This document shows, in pieces, positions 1-6,096 of a stretch of 6,649 nucleotides of DNA (positions are counted from its first letter, which is position 1; each line of letters starts with the position of its first letter). The translations under genes and the position numbers were made by a program. Under the pieces are notes generated by a model, which searched no databases, was not told where the DNA came from, and saw only the letters and a list, made by a program, of their open reading frames with translations. The stretch comes from Deltaproteobacteria bacterium (GTDB taxonomy: Bacteria > Desulfobacterota > Syntrophia > Syntrophales > Smithellaceae), in the NCBI GenBank assembly GCA_019136325.1, contig JAGVUJ010000298.1, positions 1 through 6,649 on the forward strand. Direction: 5' to 3'.

Positions 1-766
1 TTTACAACCGGCCACCGCATAGTAGGCCAGTTTGGCAATGGGTTTAACGCCGATGGCTTTGGCTTTCTCCGGAGTCATCAGCAGCGTAAAGGCGGCGCCG
101 TCCGTCATCTGTGAAGAATTGGCGGCGGTGCAGTTTCCACCCTGTTTGAAAGGTGATTTTAGTTTAGCCATATCCGGCAAGCTGACCGGCCATCTCACAC
201 CATCATCCGTATCAAATACAACTTCCGTGCGGATACGTTTTCCATCCTTGTCTTTTTTGTATTTGAAGGCTTTGATGGGAATAATTTCATCTTTGAACTT
301 TCCGGCCTTGATAGCTTCATAAGCTTTACGGTTGCTTTCCACACCAAATTTATCCATGTCTTCACGGGAAACGCCGTGATTCATCGCAACGTTTTCCGCC
401 GTATTGCCCATGTTCATGTAAACATTGGGCATGGTGGCGTAATCCCAGTCGGGATTGGGACGGAAGATGCCGCCGCCCATGGGGATGTGCGTCATGGACT
501 CGCAACCTCCGGCGATGATCACATCGTTCAGGCAATCCGGCGCCGACAGCCAATACTTTACCGAAGTTCATTCCGGCTTCCGCTTCGGGAAAAGCGCAAC
601 CGACGATGACATCATCAATATCTTTAGGATCCAGTTGGGGAACTCTCTCCAACAAACCTTTAATCACCTGAACACCAAAAACGTCGGCACGGGTATCGGC
701 CAGACCGCCTCTTTTATATCTTCCACCGGCACTCCTTACGGATGCGACAATGACAGCTTCACTCAT
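1..766 (-). pseudogene. fadA: Thiolase (acetyl-CoA C-acyltransferase), frameshifted by an internal deletion and cut by the window edge
   Basis: The intact family cleaves 3-ketoacyl-CoA with CoA to acetyl-CoA and a shortened acyl-CoA, the last step of beta-oxidation. The first frame starts at ATG 766, behind a strong AGGAGG, and encodes a typical thiolase N-terminus (VIVASVRSAGGRYKRGG) up to GAGLP at about residue 79. The same frame then turns to nonsense and stops at 362. From about 540 to 1 a second frame is open throughout and is clearly thiolase: DVIIAGGCESMTHIPMGG, then GNCTAANSSQMTDGAA, ending near AYYAVAGC at the edge. About 27 residues expected between the halves, including the nucleophilic Cys of the NRxCSSG region, are absent. 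The shift requires a loss of 2 mod 3 bases, about 80 nt. As written, no active enzyme can be made. A sequencing or assembly fault is the main alternative. The thiolase assignment is very sure; pseudogene status is less so. Confidence 0.88.
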
Positions 767-774
767 ATTATTTT

Positions 775-780
775 CCTCCT
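775..780 (-). promoter_or_regulatory. Ribosome binding site of the thiolase gene
   Basis: AGGAGG on the minus strand lies 8 bases before ATG 766. It fixes the thiolase start and shows that translation initiation is intact although the gene body is broken. Confidence 0.85.
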
Positions 781-803
781 TACAGGCTTTTGTTATGTTA
801 AAG

Positions 804-833
804 GCCGGAGGGCTGTGTTTTCAGACCTCCGGC
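804..833 (-). other. Intercistronic hairpin between the dehydrogenase-hydratase and thiolase genes
   Basis: GCCGGAGG (804-811) and CCTCCGGC (826-833) pair perfectly over 8 bp. After one mismatch, CTG/CAG adds three inner pairs around a 6-base loop. It begins 12 bases after the stop of the upstream gene. On the minus strand the bases that follow are CCTTTAACATAAC, not a run of T, so a strong intrinsic terminator is unlikely. It more plausibly stabilises an mRNA end or attenuates read-through within an operon. The structure is seen directly; the role is inferred. Confidence 0.55.
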
Positions 834-845
834 GCATGATTCATT

Positions 846-3272
846 TTAGTTGCGCAGGGGCTTGCCGTTGGTCAGCATGGCTGCTATTCTGTCTTGCGTT
901 TTCTGTTCACCGCAGAGACTCATGAACGCTTCTATTTCCAGATCCAGCATTTCCTGTTCCGTGATCCAGGTTCCCTCCGCGCAGGTGCCGCCTCCCAGAA
1001 CATGAGCAATCTTCATGGCAATATACACATCATAGTCGGAAGCGTATCTTCCGGCTTTCATGTTGCTGAGAATCGCTCCGGCAACGCCGCGCAGATTTTC
1101 TCCCATCACCGGAATCAAAGCGGGCTTCGGCGGTTTGTAGAATTTGGACAGACCCAGAACAATCTGCTTGGCTTCGTAAATCTGCATGTCTCTGCTCATG
1201 TTGATCATGTTGGTCTTGCGGATATAACCCAGATTCTGAGCTTCCTGAGCACTGGTCGCAACCTTAGCGGTGGCGACATTTTCAAAAATCTTGCCGTAAT
1301 GATACTGCATATTCAAACCGGATTCTACAACACCGGCGGGAATGCCTTCCGTCGCGCGAATAGCCAGTTCTTTGCAACCGCCGCCCGCGGGAATAACGCC
1401 GACACCCACTTCAACCAAACCCATGTAGGTCTCGCCGTTGGCCAGGCAGTAGTCACCGTGCATGGCGATTTCACAACCACCGGCCAGGGCCATACCCGCC
1501 GGAGCAATGACAACCGGCTTGGGCAGATATTTCATCTTCATATTGACGATCTGCAATTCCCTGACCATCGTCTTCAATTCATCCCATTTGCCTTCCTGAA
1601 TCGCCACTAACACCAGGAAGAGATTGGCGCCGGCGGAGAACATGCGCTGATCATGGTTGGCAACCACCATTCCCTGGAAATCTTTATTGACGATATCGCA
1701 TCCCTCTGAAATCATCTTCATCATATCGGGATCAATCGAATTCATTTTGGTATGGAATTCGAGACAGGCCACACCATCACCGATATCGACCAGCGAAGCG
1801 CTGGGGTTTTCTTTAATGGTCTTTTTTCTCTCTTTGAGACCGGGCAGCAGAATGATCTTGGGATTTTCTTCCAGTTTCACATAGCCCTTCTTTTTGAAAT
1901 CATAATATGATTTCACGCCTTTCTTATCGACTTTGTAGAAAGAGGTGCATTTCTTCTTCAACATTTCATCGATTTTGGCCGGAACTTTTTTGCCCAGTTT
2001 CTTCATCACGGCAACAACGTCCTTCACCCCTATCGCATCCCATGATTCAAAAGGACCAAGCTGGTGATTGTAACCCCACTTCATGGCGTTGTCGATTTCA
2101 ACGATGGTATCGCAGATTTCGGGAATGCGGTTCGCAGCATAGATGAAGTTGTTACACATATACTCGCGCAGGTAATCACCGGCGGCATCCTGTCCGTTGA
2201 AGGCGACTTTCATACTGTTGGCGACACCGGATTCGACCCATTTCTTTGCTTCGGAAATGGACGCAAACTTGGGTTTCTGAGCCGGAGCATATTCCATGGT
2301 TTTCCAGTTGAGAGCGTATTTAACGTTCTTGCCCTTTTCGTCCTTGACTTTCTTGTAATAGCCCCCCTTGGTTTTATTGCCCAGCCACTTGTTGGCCATC
2401 ATCTTTTCGGCGAATTCGGTGGGTAAAAAGATATCACGGCACTCATCGTTGGGAACGGCATCATAGAGGTTCTTAGCGACATGAACCCCGATATCGAGGC
2501 CAACCAGATCCATGGTCCCGAAGACGGCTGTGCCGGGACGGCCAACCACTTTGCCGACAATGGCGTCGACTTCTTCAACACTCATACCTTTTTCCACCAT
2601 GACCCGGCCGGCGTTGGACAGATCATAAACGCCGACGCGATTCCCGATGAAGTTGGGAACATCCTTACATACGACAACACCCTTGCCGAGAACTTCTTCA
2701 CTGAATTTTACCATGAAATCCGTGACGGCCTTGTCCGTTTCCACGCCGGGAATGATTTCCATGAGCTTCATGTAACGGGGGGGATTGAAGAAATGGGTCC
2801 CGAGGAAACGTTTTTTCAAATCTTTACTGAATTTGGCGGAAATATCTTTAATAGGAAGACCGGATGTATTCGTAGAAACAATACAGGTCGGTTTGACAAC
2901 TTTTTCCACTTTGGCAAAAAGTTCCTGTTTGACTTTCAGATTTTCGATAACAACTTCGCAAACCCAGTCACAATCGGCCAGCATATTTAAATTATCTTCA
3001 AAGTTGCCAATCGTCACCATCGACGCATTGCTCTTGGCATAAAAACTGGCCGGTTTGGACTTGGTGGCGCCAGCCAATCCGTTTGCAGCGAAACGATTGC
3101 GCCAGGCCGGACTTTTCTCTGTTAATCCTTTCTTCTTATCATCCTCGGTAAGTTCGAAAGGGATGATATCCAGCAGATAACACTCGATGCCGGCATTCGT
3201 TAAATGGGCTGCAATGTTCGCACCCATAACTCCCGCGCCTAAAACAGCTGCTTTTTTGATCTCAAATGACAT
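846..3272 (-). CDS. fadN: Bifunctional 3-hydroxyacyl-CoA dehydrogenase / enoyl-CoA hydratase, FadN type (808 aa)
   Basis: Predicted soluble beta-oxidation enzyme that hydrates trans-2-enoyl-CoA and oxidises the L-3-hydroxyacyl-CoA with NAD+. The N-terminal NAD domain has GAGVMG at 12-17 and Asp35 ending the second strand. Dehydrogenase residues are all present: Ser137 in NTSGLP, His160 in THFFNPP, Glu172 in KLMEI and Asn211 in FIGNR. Two C-terminal dehydrogenase domains follow (about 205-275 and 367-416). The crotonase domain starts near 495, with FSAGANL for the oxyanion hole (545-551) and catalytic Glu601 (GGCE) and Glu621 (LVEVGVG), 20 residues apart as in rat hydratase. The domain order is that of Bacillus FadN and the reverse of E. 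coli FadB; 808 aa is near the FadN length. ATG 3272 has AGGAGG 6 bases upstream. The thiolase follows after 79 bases, so co-transcription is likely. A lysine-rich linker joins the halves. Chain-length preference cannot be read from the sequence. Confidence 0.95.
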   Translation of the reverse strand: MSFEIKKAAVLGAGVMGANIAAHLTNAGIECYLLDIIPFELTEDDKKKGLTEKSPAWRNRFAANGLAGATKSKPASFYAKSNASMVTIGNFEDNLNMLADCDWVCEVVIENLKVKQELFAKVEKVVKPTCIVSTNTSGLPIKDISAKFSKDLKKRFLGTHFFNPPRYMKLMEIIPGVETDKAVTDFMVKFSEEVLGKGVVVCKDVPNFIGNRVGVYDLSNAGRVMVEKGMSVEEVDAIVGKVVGRPGTAVFGTMDLVGLDIGVHVAKNLYDAVPNDECRDIFLPTEFAEKMMANKWLGNKTKGGYYKKVKDEKGKNVKYALNWKTMEYAPAQKPKFASISEAKKWVESGVANSMKVAFNGQDAAGDYLREYMCNNFIYAANRIPEICDTIVEIDNAMKWGYNHQLGPFESWDAIGVKDVVAVMKKLGKKVPAKIDEMLKKKCTSFYKVDKKGVKSYYDFKKKGYVKLEENPKIILLPGLKERKKTIKENPSASLVDIGDGVACLEFHTKMNSIDPDMMKMISEGCDIVNKDFQGMVVANHDQRMFSAGANLFLVLVAIQEGKWDELKTMVRELQIVNMKMKYLPKPVVIAPAGMALAGGCEIAMHGDYCLANGETYMGLVEVGVGVIPAGGGCKELAIRATEGIPAGVVESGLNMQYHYGKIFENVATAKVATSAQEAQNLGYIRKTNMINMSRDMQIYEAKQIVLGLSKFYKPPKPALIPVMGENLRGVAGAILSNMKAGRYASDYDVYIAMKIAHVLGGGTCAEGTWITEQEMLDLEIEAFMSLCGEQKTQDRIAAMLTNGKPLRN

Positions 3273-3278
3273 GTCTTT

Positions 3279-3284
3279 CCTCCT
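3279..3284 (-). promoter_or_regulatory. Ribosome binding site of the dehydrogenase-hydratase gene
   Basis: AAAGGAGG on the minus strand, with its AGGAGG core 6 bases before ATG 3272, in a purine-rich leader (GCAAGACAAGGCAAAGCAAAGG). It settles the start codon. Confidence 0.85.
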
Positions 3285-3319
3285 TTGCTTTGCCTTGTCT
3301 TGCTTTAAACTTTTGGCTG

Positions 3320-3325
3320 ATTATA
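3320..3325 (-). promoter_or_regulatory. Candidate -10 box for the dehydrogenase-hydratase gene
   Basis: A consensus TATAAT lies 47 bases upstream of ATG 3272, so a transcript would start near 3313. No good -35 is found: at 17-base spacing the hexamer is CGTGAT, which falls in the arm of the inverted repeat at 3335-3375. A weak -35 overlapping a dyad suits a regulated promoter. An AT-rich intergenic region can also give TATAAT by chance. Confidence 0.45.
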
Positions 3326-3334
3326 AAATCCTTT

Positions 3335-3375
3335 AAATATTCATCACGCTTTTTTCAAACCCGTGATGAATATTT
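3335..3375. repeat. Perfect 14-bp inverted repeat over the tetR stop codon, upstream of the fadN-like gene
   Basis: AAATATTCATCACG (3335-3348) and CGTGATGAATATTT (3362-3375) are exact reverse complements, separated by 13 bases. The dyad covers the last nine or so codons and the TGA stop of the TetR gene, and reaches the candidate -35 position of the next promoter. It could be an operator. It could also be a 14-bp RNA stem at the end of the tetR message, but in the tetR direction it is followed by AAAGGATTTTATAA, a poor terminator tail. Confidence 0.7.
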
Positions 3376-4012
3376 CCAATGCTAATTTCGTTAAAGAATG
3401 AATTCTCTCCTTTCTTTTTGCCTGCACACCGGAAAAAATATAAAGAGAAATAATCCCATTGAGCAGTCCCCATAATGCGTTTTGATTTTGTTTGATATTA
3501 ATGTCAGTAGAAAACTCTTTGGAATCTACCCCCAACTGTAATATCTTTCCGATAACATCGATTGATCCGGCATTCGCGTTTAGAATTTGAGCATTAAGTT
3601 CCTCCGGTAAATTCATTTTCGCGGGCTGCAGCATATAGGTCATTAATATTCTGAACAGTTCACCATCATTGAAAAAGAAATCGATATAAATATATGAAAA
3701 TTCCGTCAGTAAATCAGTGGAAGAGCTTTGTTTATCAAGAAGTACCGCAACCTGATTGTTGAAATTATCAATATCATTTAACAGAATCTGAGCATAAATT
3801 TCTTCTTTGCTGTCAAAGTAGAGGTAAATGGATCCTTTTCCCAATTCGGAAGCTTTCGCTATTTCATCGACGGTTACTTGATTAAAACCTTTCTTGAAGA
3901 ATAAAGACCTCGCCGACTTGAGAATTAATTTTTTGCGACTGTCTTTTTCTTTTACTCTTCGTTCCAGAAGTCCCACAGTAATTTTCTTCCCCATTGAAGT
4001 GCAACCGTGCAT
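3344..4012 (-). CDS. TetR/AcrR-family transcriptional regulator, probable fatty-acid degradation repressor
   Basis: A DNA-binding repressor of TetR type. The N-terminal domain has helix 1 (LILKSARSLFFKKGF, 29-43) and the helix-turn-helix VTVDEIAKASELGKGSIYLYF (46-66), a very typical signature. A helical ligand-binding domain of about 140 residues follows. Full length is 222 aa, normal for the family. The gene ends 71 bases before the dehydrogenase-hydratase gene on the same strand. This suggests it senses acyl-CoA and controls that operon, as Bacillus FadR does, but the ligand is inferred. The start is uncertain. ATG 4012 is the longest; ATG 3994 (216 aa) and GTG 3976 (210 aa) also fit. Family N-termini of the form MGIKERR- align best with the VGLLERR segment at the GTG. 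None has a clear Shine-Dalgarno. The gene looks AT-richer than the enzyme genes. Confidence 0.92.
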   Translation of the reverse strand: MHGCTSMGKKITVGLLERRVKEKDSRKKLILKSARSLFFKKGFNQVTVDEIAKASELGKGSIYLYFDSKEEIYAQILLNDIDNFNNQVAVLLDKQSSSTDLLTEFSYIYIDFFFNDGELFRILMTYMLQPAKMNLPEELNAQILNANAGSIDVIGKILQLGVDSKEFSTDINIKQNQNALWGLLNGIISLYIFSGVQAKRKERIHSLTKLALEIFITGLKKA

Positions 4013-4019
4013 AAAATCA

Positions 4020-4043
4020 CGGTCAATATATGACTGGCGGTCA
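4020..4043. promoter_or_regulatory. Candidate operator: TGAC/GTCA repeats at the tetR transcription start
   Basis: The plus strand reads CGGTCA (4020-4025), TGAC (4031-4034) and CGGTCA (4038-4043). This gives two overlapping dyads with 4-bp arms and 5-base centres, GTCA-ATATA-TGAC (4022-4034) and TGAC-TGGCG-GTCA (4031-4043). They lie at and just after the predicted tetR transcription start, a usual place for an autoregulatory TetR site. The arms are short, so chance is possible. Confidence 0.35.
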
Positions 4044-4048
4044 TTTTC

Positions 4049-4077
4049 TTTCTAGAACAATAAGACCATAAAGTCAA
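4049..4077 (-). promoter_or_regulatory. Predicted sigma70-type promoter of the TetR gene
   Basis: On the minus strand TTGACT (4077-4072) is 17 bases from TAGAAA (4054-4049), matching the consensus at 5/6 and 4/6. Transcription would begin near 4042, about 30 bases before ATG 4012. Spacing and -35 are good; the -10 is moderate. Confidence 0.5.
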
Positions 4078-4078
4078 G

Positions 4079-4109
4079 GGAAATAATCTTTTCGTGACGG
4101 AATATTTCC
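4079..4109. repeat. Imperfect inverted repeat abutting the tetR -35 box, resembling the repeat at the end of tetR
   Basis: GGAAATAATC (4079-4088) and GAATATTTCC (4100-4109) match as reverse complements at 9 of 10 positions, with an 11-base centre. Read on the minus strand, 4113-4093 (GCATGGAAATATTCCGTCACG) resembles the stretch 3382-3362 at the end of tetR, with a shared core GGAAATATTC flanked by GCAT and TCACG. Two copies on either side of one regulator gene suggest a common binding site, but arm spacing differs (11 versus 25 bases between AAATANTC/GAATATTT arms). Confidence 0.4.
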
Positions 4110-4153
4110 ATGCCTGATTAAAGCCATTAAAACAACAGCGACATTTTCCCATA

Positions 4154-4168
4154 AGTATATGGTATACT
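4154..4168. repeat. Short palindrome in the gap between the TPR gene and tetR
   Basis: AGTATA-TGG-TATACT is a perfect 6-bp dyad with a 3-base centre, within the 243-base gap (4013-4255). The rest of the gap between 4111 and 4255 shows nothing I can assign, and no clear terminator follows the TPR gene. It may be an operator or a chance feature of AT-rich DNA. Confidence 0.25.
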
Positions 4169-4255
4169 AAATATTTTATGTTACATGATTGCTTCTTTAA
4201 TTCAGCGGGTTAATCAGACATTCTTGAGACGTTCGCGCCTGTATAATCTTTATTA

Positions 4256-5989
4256 TCAATTTAATTTTCTGCTCTTCTCCAAAGCTATTCTTAAATTTTT
4301 TTGTGCATTTTTGCTTTGGGGATTAAAACGCAATGATTTTTCAAAATACCTGATTCCTTCTTCGGGCTTTCCTTTTTCTACAAACGCAATGCCCGCGATA
4401 TCGTACGCCGGTTGATAATCAGGTTTTATCTTTATTGCTTTTAAAGCGTATTCAATGGATTTGTCGAACTTGCCGTCTTCCAAATAAATCAATCCGATGC
4501 TGAAATATGTCTCCGCTGAAAATTTATTAATCCGAGCGGACATTTCAAAATTCTGCAATGCCAAATCACGCTTTCCCATTTTCTGAAAAACAGCCGCTTT
4601 ATTGTTATATGCCGGATAGAAATAAGGACGGATTTTTAACGCCATATCGAAATAGTTTAACGCTTTCTCATTTTCACCGTTTCGGGCCAATTCCTGACCG
4701 ATAATCTGATAGGCGATGTGGTTATCAGGATTCTTTTTCAGTGCGTTTTCAAATAAGGTCACCGTGCTGGCCCAGAGCCTTACTTGATGGTGACCGGCTA
4801 TCGCAAGAATGGCAATACAGAGAACGGATATCCCTATAAAAAGATTCTTCCGGAAAGGCGTAGATAATATCTTCTCCGCACCCCAGGCAATCATGATGAA
4901 TATCCCGACAGCAGGAACATAAGCATAACGATCGGCCATCGTATGATCGGCAATCTGAATAAGACCGATAACCGGCATCAAGGTGCCAAGATACCAGAAC
5001 CAGCCCACCGTCAGATAAGGATGTTTTTTAAAATGTTTACAAACGAAAATCGTAAAAAGAATCAAAAGCGCGGCGGAGACAAAAATCTTCCATGTCGGTA
5101 TAGCGAGATACACATAATAGATGGAAAGATCCGTCGGTAGAAATAGTTTTTTCAGATACATGACATAAGAAAAAGTCGTATTGCAAATCCGATCGGCAAA
5201 GGTTGTGTATAGGGTCTTATCGATGTTGGGTGTAGACATCGTTATGTAAATAGAAATTGCCGACAGACCAAGCAAGGGAATTTTTTCCATAAGCAGAAAG
5301 CTTATTTTCTCTTTTTCGGCTTTTATAACCCGTGACGTTTCCGCTGCGTTTCCGGTATGAATCATCGTTCTATTGAGGGGCCAATAGTCGAGAAGAAGCA
5401 GAACAAAAGGAACCGTCACCAGCATAGGTTTCGACATGAGTCCCAGGGCAAAACAGATCAGTACAGGCAGATAACATTTCCAGTCCGGATGTTTTGCATA
5501 CCGCACATAAAATAACATGGTGAGGAACCAGAAAAAAGTGCTGAGAACGTTTTTTCTTTCAGCGATCCATGCTACCGATTCCACATTCATCGGATGAACG
5601 GCAAAGAGAGCGGCAACCAAAGCGCTGCGCCAGACAGCGCCGGTCAGATTCTTAAACAGGAAAAATAATAAAACGGAATTCAGAATATGGAAAATAACAT
5701 TGGTCCAGTGATAACCGCCGGCATTCAAGCCAAAAAGTTGATAATCCAACATCAGGGACAGCCATGTCAAGGGATTCCATAACCCGAAATATTTTGTACT
5801 GAATGCCCAACGCAATCCATCACATGTAATATCGGATTGCACATTGATATTTTGTGTAACATAAACATCATCGTCAAAATTGATGAACCCATAGTCCTGC
5901 ACCGGCCAATAAATACCAAGCACCATCATGGTCAGTATCAGAATGACAAGCATGGACTGTTTCCGGCTTATATTGTTTTTTTCAAACAT
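4256..5989 (-). CDS. Polytopic membrane protein with C-terminal TPR repeats, TMTC-like (577 aa)
   Basis: I number from ATG 5989 because the family usually begins shortly before the first membrane helix. TTG 6010 would add 7 residues, and neither start has a good Shine-Dalgarno. Residues 13-30 form the first hydrophobic segment. INFDDDVYVTQN follows, with Asp39-41 placed like the acidic motif of GT-C glycosyltransferases. The next 370 residues carry about ten more hydrophobic segments and family blocks: HPMNVESVAWIAERKNVLS (132-150), GLMSKPMLVTVPF (183-195) and DRYAYVP (353-359). From about 423 to 559 four TPR units of 34 residues follow, for example AYQIIGQELARNGENEKALN, then a short basic tail. 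By analogy with eukaryotic TMTC O-mannosyltransferases it may transfer a sugar from a lipid carrier at the membrane; the substrate is unknown. The upstream gene is a paralogue with the same C-terminus. Confidence 0.88.
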   Translation of the reverse strand: MFEKNNISRKQSMLVILILTMMVLGIYWPVQDYGFINFDDDVYVTQNINVQSDITCDGLRWAFSTKYFGLWNPLTWLSLMLDYQLFGLNAGGYHWTNVIFHILNSVLLFFLFKNLTGAVWRSALVAALFAVHPMNVESVAWIAERKNVLSTFFWFLTMLFYVRYAKHPDWKCYLPVLICFALGLMSKPMLVTVPFVLLLLDYWPLNRTMIHTGNAAETSRVIKAEKEKISFLLMEKIPLLGLSAISIYITMSTPNIDKTLYTTFADRICNTTFSYVMYLKKLFLPTDLSIYYVYLAIPTWKIFVSAALLILFTIFVCKHFKKHPYLTVGWFWYLGTLMPVIGLIQIADHTMADRYAYVPAVGIFIMIAWGAEKILSTPFRKNLFIGISVLCIAILAIAGHHQVRLWASTVTLFENALKKNPDNHIAYQIIGQELARNGENEKALNYFDMALKIRPYFYPAYNNKAAVFQKMGKRDLALQNFEMSARINKFSAETYFSIGLIYLEDGKFDKSIEYALKAIKIKPDYQPAYDIAGIAFVEKGKPEEGIRYFEKSLRFNPQSKNAQKNLRIALEKSRKLN

Positions 5990-6066
5990 GTGCTCTGTTT
6001 TCGCTATCAATTTATCTTTAAAATTTTTCTCCGGTATTCACGCACCTCACAGACAAAAGCATTCTT

Positions 6067-6096
6067 AAAAAAAAATGTAAAGGCTATCCTCTTTGT
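6067..6096 (-). terminator. Weak intrinsic-terminator-like element after the partial TPR gene
   Basis: Directly after the TGA of the upstream gene, the minus strand has a small stem (AGG/CCT with flanking G-T and A-T pairs, loop ATAG), three bases, then nine T. The U-run is good, but the stem is short and offset, so termination would be partial at best. The 107-base gap to ATG 5989 holds no clear promoter, and the two TPR genes may still be co-transcribed. Confidence 0.25.

Noticed and set aside
455..925. Plus-strand frame of 156 codons across the thiolase start and intercistronic gap
   Set aside because: It spans the thiolase break and the hairpin with no ribosome site or recognisable protein features.
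894..1610. Long plus-strand open frame of 238 codons opposite the hydratase domain
   Set aside because: It lies wholly antisense to a strongly conserved enzyme, has no ribosome site, and its translation resembles no family I know; it is a mirror of biased codon use.
2481..2990. Plus-strand open frame of 169 codons opposite the dehydrogenase domain
   Set aside because: Same reason: antisense shadow of a gene whose catalytic residues are all intact on the other strand.
3952..4152. Minus-strand 66-codon frame overlapping the start of tetR
   Set aside because: It overlaps the tetR promoter and N-terminal codons in another frame, is rich in Cys and Trp without pattern, and has no Shine-Dalgarno.
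4185..4415. Plus-strand 76-codon frame at the end of the TPR gene
   Set aside because: Mostly antisense to the last TPR units, with no ribosome site or domain.
6067..6075. Run of nine A as a possible sequencing-error or frameshift site
   Set aside because: It lies between genes, so any length error would not change a coding frame.
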